Assembly: GCA_018398765.1 (NCBI GenBank)
Contig: JAHBMJ010001934.1
Location: 1 to 46,974 of the forward strand
DNA from: Chromera velia
Taxonomy: Eukaryota; Sar; Chromeraceae
Direction of reading: 5' to 3'
Length of the DNA stretch: 46,974 nt
Every line of letters begins with the position of its first letter. Positions within the stretch are counted from its first letter, which is position 1. The notes below the pieces were generated by a model. That model was not told the DNA's origin and ran no database searches. It worked only from the letters and a program-made list of their open reading frames with translations. This document shows positions 17,567 to 31,345 of this stretch, piece after piece. Made by a program: the position numbers and the translations under genes.

Positions 17567-20432
17567 CTATTTTACACAAGAGGAACCAGCGGCTGGAGCT
17601 AGGGCCGGAGCAGGAGAAGTGACACCGACACCTGAAGGTCCTGAACCAGCCTCACCAGAGCCATCCGCAGCACCAGCAGCGACGGCCGCAGAAGTGGCAG
17701 CACCAGTGGAGGCAGCCGCAGAGGCACCTGCGCAAACGAGCTTGTGCTGCTGCCAGTGTGCCCTCTGACAAATTTTATCGCAGTAACTAACCCACACCTG
17801 AGCCTTTCTGCAAAGACCACAATGAAGAAGCTTCACAGCTTGAACTGCAACGCCCCCTTCCCCTTCCTGTGCAGGCTGTCCTTGGGACTGATCAACCAAC
17901 GCCCCCTCTTGCCTCCCACAATTCGCACAGGAACGCGGAGGGCGGTCAGTGCGGGAGCGCTGTCTTTGGGGGTGCTCATCTCTCTGGCGCTCTGTGTTTC
18001 CATCTTCGTCTCTACATACTTCTCCACCTCCATCTATGCTACTGGCAATGCGCGAGCGCCTTCTCTGGCGGCGATGATAATGTTTCTCGTCTGCCCCCCC
18101 TTCTCCATCTCTGTCTCCGTCTCTGTGTCGATCGGCATCCCTGGAGACTTGGGGCACCCCCTCAGTTGTTTCTGTGCCTGCACCCTCCGCGATTTGTTCG
18201 GCAGAAGAGTGTGTACGATTTCGTGTTCTGTACTTTTCTTCCTTCTTTTCCTCTTTCCCCCCCCTCATACCTTTCTTCCTCTTTTCCTCCTCATCCTCAA
18301 TTTCTTCCTTCTCCAATTCCCTCTCTTTCTTCTGCACAATGTTCTCCCTTTGCTTCTTCTGATCTTCTTCCTCAGCAACATTCCCTTCTTCAGTGACACC
18401 GAAGCGAACAATAGACGGAGTCTCAGGAGCACACACGAGGGGAGGATTTTCAGGCCCCCGGAACAAATTCGCATGAGACAAGAGCGCCTCCTTCTCCTTA
18501 ATTTCTGACACGGCGACCCCATCCTCCTCCTCGTTCGATCTTCCCTCTTCCTCTCTTCCCTCTTTCTCCCTACACACAGCAGCAGGAGACTCCACTGCCC
18601 CCCCTGCACAGTCCCCAAACTCACTCTCCGTTTCTCCATCACACAGCATTAGAATCGTACCACCCTGACGCTTACACTGCCCATCTTCCCCCTTCTCTTT
18701 CCCGGAGAGGATTTCCCACACACCCCTCACACCACGCATAGGAAGCAAACAGGGAAAGGATACAACAACTAACAAAGAGAACAACCAATTTGGAAAGATA
18801 CCATAAGTCATTTCTCGTGTGAACAAAGACAAAAGACGCAGCAGACCCCGACCCACCCCCAAGCTGGCGGACCAACACGAGAGACCCCACCAGAAGCACA
18901 CCCGCTACACCCAAGTCTGCCGCACATCTGACCTTCACACTGCAAAAGATGTGTACGCAGTGCCCAACCAACATCCAACCGTCGCCCTGGATCAACAGGG
19001 ACAACAACGGAGCGATCACCATACCAGGCAGATATCGAAGTGCAAGTCGACACACAAGAAGCAGACCAGCCAGGAGACAACTCTCCCACAAACGAAGGTC
19101 AACATTCATGTCGAGAGACTGCCAAAGCAGAACAACTAGAATGAAACTCGCAGCCAGCCAGACGCGTGCATCGCCGGAGAAAATCGTCGCAAGAAAACAG
19201 GCAATCAAAGCATACCCGTCCCAATGCTTCAAAAAGCGAAAAATCAGTGAGGTCTCCCAGCTATTTTTCTTTTTTTCGTCTCTTGCCTGTTCTGTCCATG
19301 TGCCTATTAGGTCGGCCACTCTCGAGTCTGGATGCATGCGAAGCGCGACCTCGAGAGGCCTTTCTCCGTCTGCATTTTTTCGACAAAGGAGACGCCACCA
19401 CTGCTTCCCAGCCATCCGAAACACTATGTTCGCCCCGATATCGTCCCCTTTCCATGCACAGAAATGCAGTGCGTTGGAACCCCTGCCCAAGTCCCTTCCA
19501 ACCCCGCAGCAGAAAGGGGCTCGACAAATATCATCTAGTTCTCCTGAAGAAGGAGAAGAAGAGCACTTGCAATGCGATTGAGTGTACCCTCTCTGTTTCA
19601 TGACGTTGGACACAGCCTTGAGATCTTTCAGCAGCTCACACAACAACGTATGAGACCCCTGTCTGATCGCAATGGCGACCGAATCTTTTGACCCTTCGTA
19701 TTCGGAGTATGGTTTATTCGTGTACATTGCGCCTTCTTTTTCCCTCACTGCTTTTCCCTTCATGTCCCTTGCTTTCTTTGCCTTATTCATTTCCGCTTTC
19801 AACACCCTCTCCCGCTCTTTCGATTGTCGCATCTCCTCCTTTCGCATGAACTCTTCCGCTTCATCTTGGTCGTCTTCCTCAAATACAGACGATGAAGTCG
19901 CCCTCCTCTTTCCCTTTTTCTTGTCTGAAGCAGACTGATCACCAGAACCGTTCTCCCTCCCCCCCTCGCCAGGAGCCTCCGATTGCTCTTGACAGGGCTC
20001 GAGCTCCCTCCTCAAACGTTCATACGCACTCTTCACTCGCATAAACTTATCTGCAGCAGCAGGGTTCCCAACGTTCTTATCAGGGTGCAGTTGCAATGCA
20101 AGTCTCCTGTACGCACTCCGCACCTCCTCCCATGATGCTTCCGCAGAGACCCCAAGCACGTCGTGGGGGTTCTCTTCTTTCTCCTTCTCCTCTTCTTTCT
20201 GGCTTTTTGAACGGAAAAAGGAAGGCCGTTTCTTTCTCCCGGGCAATGGTTGGTCAAAATTTGGAAGAAAGTCCCACAAAAAGGAGGAGCACACGAAATA
20301 AATCAATCGCAAGCTCTCAGACAATGGAAGCCTGAACAACAATTGCAGCACATCAGCCCAGCCCACCTCCACATGGAATGAAGTGGAGTCGCGCTGTCGG
20401 GGGCGCTCCTGCTGTCTGCCTTTCCTCCCCAT
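17567..20432 (-). CDS. J-domain membrane protein, probably fused to a MYND zinc finger
   Basis: Hsp40-type co-chaperone. Exon 1 (20432-18731) encodes an N-terminal hydrophobic stretch (about 41-56), a J domain at about 88-146 with HPD at 116-118 (YRRLALQLHPDKN), a Lys/Glu-rich coiled region, ankyrin-like segments (SNALHFCAWKGDDIGANIV, NADGERPLEVALRMHPDS), then four or more membrane spans. The frame closes at 18672. A second open frame overlaps it and runs to 17567; it carries an acidic Lys/Glu-rich stretch and a MYND finger (CANC...CGLC...YCDKIC...HWQQHKLVC) with an Ala-rich tail. Splicing TGGT|GTGAGG (18731/18730) to TGTGCAG|GG (18603) joins the two in phase, giving 912 aa. That acceptor has a weak pyrimidine tract, so the alternative is two overlapping genes. 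J domain certain; fusion inferred. It likely sits in a membrane with the J domain recruiting Hsp70. Confidence 0.82.
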
Positions 20433-22083
20433 TTTCTGTGTATACCGCCCTCCGGAGTTTTGTCAGACGAGGCTATTCGAAGGTGCAAATATTATCAAAC
20501 AAAATAAGAAAAGCAGCGAGGACTCTGTGGAAGAGCCCCGGTCCAAACAGAAGTCTCTCGATCCCCAGAAAAAGTGACTGCTTTGGATAGTTTCGAGACC
20601 GTTTCGTTCTATCCGAATAATGTTGAGTCTGACGTTTTCGAGCGAAGCGTGGCCGGGCCCGCGCGGGCACTTGGAGAAGGCATGCATGCATGTATGTGGC
20701 ATGTGCATGCATGCATGCACGCTGATCCATATGCATGCAGTTTGTCTGACCTTATTAATAATTGACTCGACATGATTTTTGAACACGCCTATATGTGGAT
20801 GCAGGACCAGAGAGACACTAAAGAGAATATGTGGCTCGGGTCCGGCGCACATGCAAGCTATTGGCACTACCAGGCTACTAGGCTACCAAAGCACCTTCAT
20901 TTGATACCTCTGTCCCTGAAGCTGTCTGACATTTCTTGCTCAGTCAGTGTCGAAGGTATAGCAGTCATGTATATAGTTGTGCACACCATCTGCAGTCTCC
21001 TGCATGTACACAGAAGCTGTCAACAGGGAGGACCACCCCGCACTTAGATCCACTGAGGCTGAGAGGAGCTTTGCACTTCTTAGTACCCCGTCAGTAAGAA
21101 AAGTCAGAAAGGTAGCCGTCGAGTCAAGAACCGTCTCTCAGCATCTCCAGTTTGCTTTCCCTTGATAGCTCCTTCTCCTTTACTTACAGACAAATTCCTC
21201 CATTTCTCCATGAAGCGCCATGAAGGCTTAGCCTTATGACACAACGGGGGGGAGCAAATTTGGTTGGCTTAGGCTCAACACTTTTTTCAGAGACCAGCCT
21301 GGCCGAAGAAACGGACACGGTAAGGATCTCGAAGGATGCAATCCTGTACAGCTCTGTGGCATGCAAGGTGTAGTTCAATGAATTCTCTTATCGACATGCT
21401 CTTGGCACATCATGCATGCATCCATTGCCCTTTTTTGGTTTTTCTGGCGGAAAAAGGCCTCCACGGACAGATTAGTGTTGCCGTGCAAGTTTATTCGGCC
21501 GATCTGGAAATTTATTTGCTTTTTCCAGTCTGCATGTTCGCTGCTTCCTCTTAGTGCCTTTCTTCCCGCATGCAAGAACCTTCTTTCTCTCCGTGCATGT
21601 ACCTGGAAAATGGAGGACTACTTTCCTCAGGTGGTTGCGATTCTCCAGAAACACAAAAGGGCATAGGTTCTGCTGAAGCCAAGGCTGAAGCGGACTGGAG
21701 TTTTCTTGCGGAACACTCGGCCGCCTGAGAGAGGTGAGACCCTCGCCGTCGCATCATCAGTGTCGTTGCTGTAACACACGTACTAATATATACGTATGAT
21801 CCCACCTGCAAGTGTACCTGCTTCTTCCTGTGCTCACTTTCTCAATGTCGTCTGCATAGATTTTCACGACTACATGCATGTTATGCCGCTTTCTTTTTGT
21901 AGAACCTCCGGAAGCACGCAAATAGGAAGAGGGAGGGGAGGCGGGGAATTCTGAAGAGGGAATTGGAGGAGAACGGGGCGGGGGGGATGGGGGGGGAGGA
22001 AGTTTGCATATGTCAATGAACTTGCAAAGGGAGAGCCAGAGTCATGCTCATGCAATGGCTTTTCGAAAAAGTCCTTTGAGTGG

Positions 22084-22087
<4 letters not shown>

Positions 22088-22133
<46 letters not shown>

Positions 22134-22372
22134 TGTGCGTGTTTGTTTCTCCGAGTCTCTGTCTGTTTGTCCGACTGTATGTCTATCTGTATCCCACTGT
22201 CATTCTTGTTATCTATTGGTCCGTCCGTCTGTCTGCCTGTCTGCCTGTCTGTTTGTCTGTCTGTCTGTATGTTCGTCTGTGTGTCTGTCTGTCTGTCTGT
22301 CTGTCTATCTGTCTGTCTGTCCGTCGATCCATCTGTCTGTGCGTCCGCCCGTGTGTCTGTATATGTGGGCAT
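22088..22372. repeat. (TC)n(TG)n then degenerate (TCTG)n
   Basis: About 15 TC and 10 TG units run into roughly 200 bp of TCTG with scattered changes. It generates open frames on both strands (Cys-Leu-Ser-Val on one, Thr-Asp-Arg-Gln on the other) that are not genes. Confidence 0.93.
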
Positions 22373-23316
22373 CATCTAAAGTATGTATCAACACATGTGC
22401 ATGTTTTTCTTTCTGTATGCATTCCTCCGCATTTCAATTAACTCCAAAATCTGAGTTCACTCATCTCCCCCGTACTTTATAGTACTTTACCAAAAAGAGG
22501 GCTAGAAAGAGGGCTTTGCATGCCAGTGCGTGCCGGCAGGATCCTGCTCATTCCCTCAAGAAATAACTAGAATTATAACAACAAATCACATCAAATCACC
22601 ATTTAGATCGAGTCCTGATTACGTATGTAATTTCAGATTCTAATGAGAAAAGCTGATTCCAAACTATTAATTCAAATTTTGAATTATATGTCTTATTTTA
22701 ATTCTATTTTTAATTAAATGTTCGTTTTGAATTGTTTTGAGTGGCTAACACTATGAAGTCTAGCCGGGACGGAAAGAATCCTTGAGAATCCCGAAAGATT
22801 GACTGTCTTGCCTTGTTTTCCTTCTTGATAAACAAAATAAGTAAACTTGAAGATGTCACTTAGATGTGGCCGGATGACTTTCTTGGCAGATTCTTTAGCA
22901 GAAAAGAGGCCGTAAAGGAATGCAGAAAAGACAGAGGAAGCCTAGGAGGAAGCTTGGTGGGTATTGGAGGTAAGCTAAGCTGATAGTCAGTGATAGAAAG
23001 ACACAAGTCGTCCTTTCGGGGGAGAAATGATTTCAAAGCGGAAGGCCTCCACTAATAATGCTGTTTTGATGAACCAAATCAGCCGAGCGAAGAGCGAGGG
23101 GGAAAGGAAAGGACATAGAGCAGTAGCATGCAAGAATTCAATTTGAAAACGTATGCTATAAGTCAATCGAAGTCCTTCAAAGCGAGCTTTACAGCCATTG
23201 TTTCACAAAATATCTGAATGCAGTTCGAACATAAAAACATTGATTATAGCCAGGTGATTCCTGACGGGCAGGTGGGATCGGTCTGATGTTCCCTACTTAG
23301 GTTGAGTGAACCCAAA

Positions 23317-23395
23317 CGGTGCAAGCCGTCCCCCGGCAGTGGACTTTGGAACAAACCCGGAACATAAATTCTAATCATAATCCTTAGACTTATTT
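23317..23395 (+). repeat. Dispersed repeat, module B copy 1
   Basis: Begins GGTGCAAGCCG, contains GGCAGTGGAC and ends CCCGGAACATAAATTCTAATC. It matches 37619-37690 in the same orientation and 33907-33990 in reverse. Confidence 0.7.
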
Positions 23396-23563
23396 CTAGA
23401 CTTATTTAATTTAGGTTAGAGCCTGGTTTAGAGCTTATTTCACTAGTTATATCATTAGTTACATGATTTTAAGATCAGTACGGTCGCACGAATTGAAATA
23501 ATAACTACTATACTAGAAGAATAAAATCTCAATTTCTAATTTTTTTAGATTTTAAATGTTTAT

Positions 23564-23850
23564 GACACTCTAGACGTCGGCTAAAGAAAAAAAAAAAAAA
23601 GATCCCCCCATGTATACCCTTTACTTTTTTTTTCTTTTTCAGTCAAACAACTGTTGTTCAAGTATTGCACAGGTGTTGTTCCTAGTGTTGTTCATGTGTT
23701 GCACAACTGTTTTTAAGTGTTGTCTAGAGTGTTGTTGAAGGTAAAAAAATAAAAAAGAAAGAAAAAAAAAAAAGATCTCCTCAGATCATCTCAGATCGCT
23801 TATTTTTTTTCTTTAATTTTTTTTTTCTTTAGCCGACGCCTAGGTGACAC
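23564..23850. mobile_element. Short element with terminal inverted repeats (MITE-like)
   Basis: The left end GACACTCTAGACGTCGGCTA and the right end (reverse-complemented GTGTCACCTAGGCGTCGGCT) share about 16 of the inner 19 positions and lead into A/T runs. The 287-bp interior holds about eight TGTTGT-type units at 11-12 bp spacing (23650-23740) and no coding capacity. Non-autonomous DNA element is the simplest reading; target duplications were not resolved. Confidence 0.5.
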
Positions 23851-24967
23851 TAAATTTGTGTACAATAGTTCAACTTTACCATTTAAAAAATTCTTTTTAT
23901 ATTTTTCAATTAAAAATTAAAGTTTGGACTATATAGCATTCACAAATCATGTAAAACTTCCATACAATTAATTCTCTTCATTTTTTTCAAATATAGTAGC
24001 CTAAACACACGATAAGATAAGCAGTTTGGCAGACATTTTTAATATGTTTTTATGTAACACTTATCCATAAATTGTCTATAATGATGTTATTGAATCTAAA
24101 TAGACGAAATGTTATGCATTTAAGGAGACATGGATGTATACCGCGGTCCCATCACTGATCCTTTCTTTGCGCATGCCTTTTCTCCTAGCCTTTTTCTGCC
24201 GTCCTTCCTTAATTTTCGATCGACCTCGTTCCCGTTGAAGTGGATCGCGTCGTGCGCGACTTTCCTGGCTGGGCATCCACCTAATGAACTCGGACCCCCA
24301 CTCAATTAATCATTCTGCCGATCCACCGCTTCGATCGATCAGTACGGCTTGACGAAATCGCCTACAGCACTCAAAGCTTCATTCAATCCCATATACCCCC
24401 AAACCAGCAACAGCTGAAGCGCTTTTCTGTAGATCGATCCCTCTTTGATTTGCTACGGTGCTCTTCTCTCTCTTCTGCGACCTCACGCAAGACCGCCAGA
24501 CCAAGAGCACATTCAAACAAGGCTGCGTCAGACCCTCCCATCCCAAGACCCTCCCAGCCCCTCCCAACCCCCCCCTCACCCCAGCGCACACCAGAAGAAA
24601 GCGAGCAGGCTGATTCTTGTGCTTCTCAACTTTGAGCTGGAGGAGAGACAGCTGCAGTTTTCTCGGTGCTCCCTCCCTCCAGGTTTCCTTCCTCCTTCCT
24701 TTTTTCCCTCCACTCGCAGACAGGCAGGCAGCATTTCAAAAATGCAAACAGACAGACGGATAGAAGCGAAGCGAGCTAAGAACAAAGAACGGAAGGTAGA
24801 AGGAAGACGACTAGATTAGATGACTTATTTAACAATGCTCGCTCTCCATCAAGGAACGCACCCGTTTGTCTGTCTAGAGGTCCAGTCAGGAAACGCCTAA
24901 CTTTTGCGGACCCGCAGAGCAAAAAGCGAAAACGGGGGAAGGAGGAAGGGGGGGAAGGACGGCTCAG

Positions 24968-26038
24968 TTGGATGTTGCACCATCAGACCACATGGATGCA
25001 CAAACGCTGCAACATTGCAATGCACGAGCGATGCGAATCCTCCTACAAGAAAACATCAAAGGAGAGAAGGAAGACGGAGATGCTAAGTCGAAGGAAACAC
25101 AGCACAGAGAGAGAGACGAGAGAACGGATGAGCAGCGGGAGGAAATCAGTTCGAAGTCTAATCCTCTATTGCTTGGTATCACGCCAATGAACGAAGGAGA
25201 CACATTTGCAAAGAAAGAATTGCCGTCTGTGTCGTCGAAAAGCGACACCGTCTCCTCGCCCAAGCAACTTTGGAAACAACCGTCCGTCTCTTTTGTCTTA
25301 TCTGCCCCCTAAGACCAGAAAAGAAGAGAGAGGAAGGACAGACAAGGAGACGAAGGTCACTGGGATAACAGGATCGATCGAATCTTTCCTCACCGCCCTG
25401 TCGCGCCTTGTCTCGAATCTCCCACAATAAGTTCGCACAGTGACTGGCCCTGAGTCCCTAACACGTCAGCCAAGCCCGACCTGTCGGCATCCGCAGACAA
25501 AAAACGCACCCACCCCGTGCGTTCTTTTCTTTCCATCCCACCTGCCTGACGTCTGCATGACAGGCATTTCCCGGTCAAGTCGACAGGCGTTTCGGGCTCT
25601 CCCTCTCTCTTTCTCTCTCTCGCTCGGGGGATGCTGCTCTTTCTTCTCCCACGTTTCGAATTCGTAGGAAATCCCTCTCTTTTTCTTGTTTAAGGGCTCT
25701 CCACCCCCCCTCTCTCATGCGACCACAGCCGGGAACTGCTCTTTCTCTCCTCCCCTATCGACACACAGAATAGATCAGCTCTTGCTTTCCACCCCCCTCC
25801 TCCCAACCGCCCCCCCCACCCCACAAGTCTGACGCAATGAAGCCTTCCTTTCCTCACCTCGCCATGCTGCGTCTCTTGCTGCTCCTTCTTCCTCCCACAA
25901 CACAACGTCGACTGACCAATCCTCCGATAGGCATCGACGGCAAACCCATACGACCGTAGACCGAACCCTCCATCTGGAGACATTTCCACTTTCACTCGAT
26001 CTGACACTTTCTCTATGTTTCCTCAGGACACCCACCAA
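24968..26038 (-). CDS. Possible multi-exon gene, unrecognised
   Basis: Several exon-like pieces lie on the minus strand downstream of psaE. (1) About 26009/26038-25862, ending GGCGAG|GTGAGG, two frames open. (2) About 25670-25549 ending GGCAG|GTGGGA, and 25480-25390 beginning after GCCGACAG, which join in phase (AG|G) as ...QTSGRSGLADVLGTQGQ. (3) A piece beginning at about 25301 after CTTAGGGGGCAG, open for over 100 codons and containing EETVSLFDDTDGNSFF. Phases between pieces 1-2 and 2-3 could not be reconciled, the plus strand of piece 3 is also open, and no domain is recognised. It could be a lineage-specific gene or chance. Confidence 0.27.
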
Positions 26039-26241
26039 CCATCGCCCTTCTCCCCCTCAGCAATGAATGTGACCTTGCAACCCAGAGAAGGCAAGCAAGT
26101 CTGATTCCCTGACCACGAAACACGCACGTCTCCTTAACGCCAGAGGAAGAGAAGAAAATGAACGATATTCCCTCCCTCTCTCTGCCCAACCCACCCACTA
26201 TGCATAGTTGCACAAACACAGATACGCACAAACAACTCTCT

Positions 26242-28173
<1,932 letters not shown>

Positions 28174-30668
28174 ATGCTCTCTGCCCGTCTCCATAAGTTG
28201 TCCCTGGTTTGTCTTCTCATATTGATCTTTTGCGTCTTCGGGGTTCCTTGCACTGCCTTTGTTCTTCTGCCTCGAAGAGAGAAGTACCTGCTGGGAGACA
28301 CAGGCGAAGTGTCCGGATGGAGAAGAAGCCCCTGCCTCTCCGCGGTGGGTCTTTCTTACTTTCCGTCTCCGTCTCTCGCATGTGCCTGCATTTGCGTGTG
28401 TGTCAGTCCATCTCTTCTGCTTGTCCTCCTCCTCCTCCTCTTCAGCCACTTCTTGCAGCAGCTTCCGCTGCCCCTCACCTTTTTGAGTTCTGTCTCTCGC
28501 TTGCCCCAATGTGTGCTGTCACAAAATCTTGTCGGCGTAGCTTAAAACGAACAAGAGCAGATTTTTTGCTGATCCCTGCTGTCCTCTTTCCCCCGACCGA
28601 AATGCAGGAACCTTCCCCTGAGACAGGAAATCCTCTCTCTGTCCTTCGTGACACGCCCCCCTCTTCTTCCTCTCAGCCGGGAAGTGGGAGAAGTGTGCCT
28701 CTCTCCTTCGCTGCCCAAAAGAAGAAACAAAAAAGACTCGCAGCAGGAACAATGCGGTCTCTCCGGAAATACGGCAGGATCCCGGAAGAGACCAGCAAAC
28801 GTAAGTGGGGGGGGAAAGGGAGGGTAGGCGGTCAAAGAGAGAAGTTAGGCGGTACTAGCAAACGTGCGCAAGAGTTTGCAGAGGACCATCTCGGCGACGC
28901 GAAGGGGGAAAGGCATGGACATTCGTTTTTTGGTCTGGCTGTGGGAAATGTGCGTTGATCAAGCCAAAATCTGTTTTTCATGAATGTGCGTATGCATGCA
29001 ACAATTTGGATTCACATGAGCACAGAAAACCTCCAATTCCACACATCCATCTGCCTCCCTCCCTCCGCCTAGCTGCATCATGCAGAGGTTGAAAGACTGG
29101 AGGAAGACATTGACATGGGAAACGGGGACCCGGATGAGTGCGTGATGGTTGCCGTGAAGGAGCTAGAGAAGGGCGAATTCAAATGGGCATTCAAGGTCAG
29201 TCACTGATGGAACGAATGGAGAAGAGTGGCGGGTTCAGGAGGGATGCAGACTGACAGCACTGCGGGAAACAAACATTATGTTTCTTCTCACGCCCTTTTG
29301 CTTCCTTCCTGAGCCTTTTCGCTCCCTCCGTCTCTTCCTCGTTTCTTCTGTGCTTCCCTGGCTTCCCACTTTACTTCCTGCCCCCAATTTTCTTTGTCGT
29401 CCTTCCCCCTCTCACGCCTCCCCTCGCGCCACTCAAAATAGTGCCCATTTCCCCTCCTGCTCCCTTTTTGCTTCATTCCTCGAGCTTTAATGTTACCTAC
29501 CTGTTCGATGCAGAACGACATGACATAGAATGGTAGAAGAGAAAGCACGGATGTACTCCATACTTCTCCCCGCTCTTTGTGCAGGCCTTGGAGCTTCGGT
29601 CCGGTCTCGTAGCTTCCGAAAGATCTCTCTTCGCCCTCAACCTCAAGCGGCAAGAACAGCTACGGAACAGACAGAGGGACGAGGGAGGGGGGGTGCCTTT
29701 CAATGGAGAAGACGAAGAAGAGGACGAAGAGGACCGAATTTTGAGAAAGCTTCAGAGGGAGGAGGGGGAAGACATGGGGAAGAAACCGGCACCTCACTAT
29801 GGGGGGGTGGCCGTGAAATTAGAGGGTCTTGAAAGGGAGCAGCAGGGGTGTGTGTTGGGGAAACAAGCGCAGATTGTTGCTCCTCTGTATGCAGTTGTGA
29901 GTCAAAACTCGGCAATTGAAGGGATGGAAAAGATCATGAGAAGTGCAACCGTGAAGACCCGAATGGCGTCCTCTACGGTTCGTTCTGGGGTTCGTAAGCT
30001 TCTCCGGGAGGTTGTCAAGGGGGATATCGACATGGATTTGGACGGCTGGGTGGCATCGTTCCTTGAGGCTCCTTCTAGATTTCGTCGGCTAACCGAGCTA
30101 TCTGTGCGTGCTCGTGTGGAATGGAGACGGGAGAAGAGACGGATGGGGGAAATGTTGAAGGCCGTGGATGAAGAAGACGAGGAAGAGGAAGAAGAAGAAG
30201 AAGAACCAGAAGGGACAATCGAACGGGAAGACGAGGGTGATGAAGAGGAAGAGGGATCAGGTGAGGAGGAAGATGCGAAAATTGATTGGAGAGAAGTTGA
30301 AGACAGCAACGAAAAGCGAAGAAGTTCCAATGGATCGGCTGAGCGACTCGCGGCTGCTTTGGCCTGTCGCACCTCTCTGCTCTCTCTCTTGTCACTGAAG
30401 GGAGAAATGGGAACTGGCGTTCCGACAAGCCAACGCTTTGCAGCTGAATCTGAGTCTCTTCTACAGGGAGAGAAGGAATTATCTCTGGAAGGCGTGACCC
30501 GCACAGGAGAGGCAGACGCCGTGACGGCATCTCTCCTCCACTACGCCGCCTTCTTGTTGGAGACTCGAGACGTCTCCGGGGCAGATAGGGAGGATGAGGA
30601 GAGAGTCGTGGGGGAAACAGAGGCTGTTGTTAGAGCTGCGGGGGTGATTGGAGGAAAGACAGAACTGG

Positions 30669-30710
<42 letters not shown>

Positions 30711-31309
30711 GTGTGCGCGCGCGCGCGCGTGTGCGTGCAGCGCCCACGGCCATCTGCTGAAAGCTGTTGCTGTTTTGTTGTCCTTTGAATATCGTTTCTG
30801 AATTGCTGTCTTCGACGCAACCTTTCGCTGATGTCCCTCCAATCCAAACGACAGAATCAAATACAGGAAGAAACGCTTCCCTTCTTACTTCTGCATACAG
30901 CCGTGATACAGACGGACTTGAAAGATGTTTCCACTGCATGTTGGAATGCTGCTGGGTGCAATGCAGATCTACCACCGTCTGATCAAACTGTTTACCAAGG
31001 CCAAGGCTCCGGACGGCGTCTTTGCAGTCCTCGCAGCCATGGAGGGAGGGGGTGTCGACAAAAGTCGGTCGGACAGTCGGGCAGTGAGTGAGTGAGTGAA
31101 ATAAGTAGTTTGTACCTGCGTCATCAAAAGAGATAGACAATCGGTGAATTCCTGACTGAGTCTCCAAGAGGACCTCAAAGGGTTCTTCTACATTTCCTGA
31201 AGCCTCTTTCAAGATCAATTTGTTTTTCATCTGCAAGTTTCTCTGCGGATCTCTGCATGCCTGTCTGTTTCATGCCTGTCTGTTCCTCGCGGTTGTTGTC
31301 CCCCCCCCC

Positions 31310-31345
<36 letters not shown>

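Larger units (their letters stand above)
20433..24967. other. Long intergenic region with AT-rich island
   Basis: No gene supported over 4.5 kb. It holds TGCATGCA-rich sequence (about 20680-20740), a long TC/TG/TCTG repeat (22088-22372), an AT-rich island from about 22560 to 24130, one dispersed-repeat copy (23317-23395) and a short inverted-repeat element (23564-23850). Open frames at 24445-24819 are low-complexity Pro/Ser readings of C-rich DNA. Confidence 0.55.

Noticed and set aside
22013-22482. Open frames of Cys-Leu-Ser-Val and Thr-Asp-Arg-Gln repeats
   Set aside because: Both strands stay open because TCTG is a 4-base repeat without stops; no non-repeat coding sequence is attached.
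30541-30968. Rest of the 231-codon minus-strand frame ending in Arg-Ala/Thr-His repeats
   Set aside because: This part is antisense to the (GT)n/(CG)n repeat and to the long EngB-gene exon; only the 31118-31235 piece has splice-like borders.
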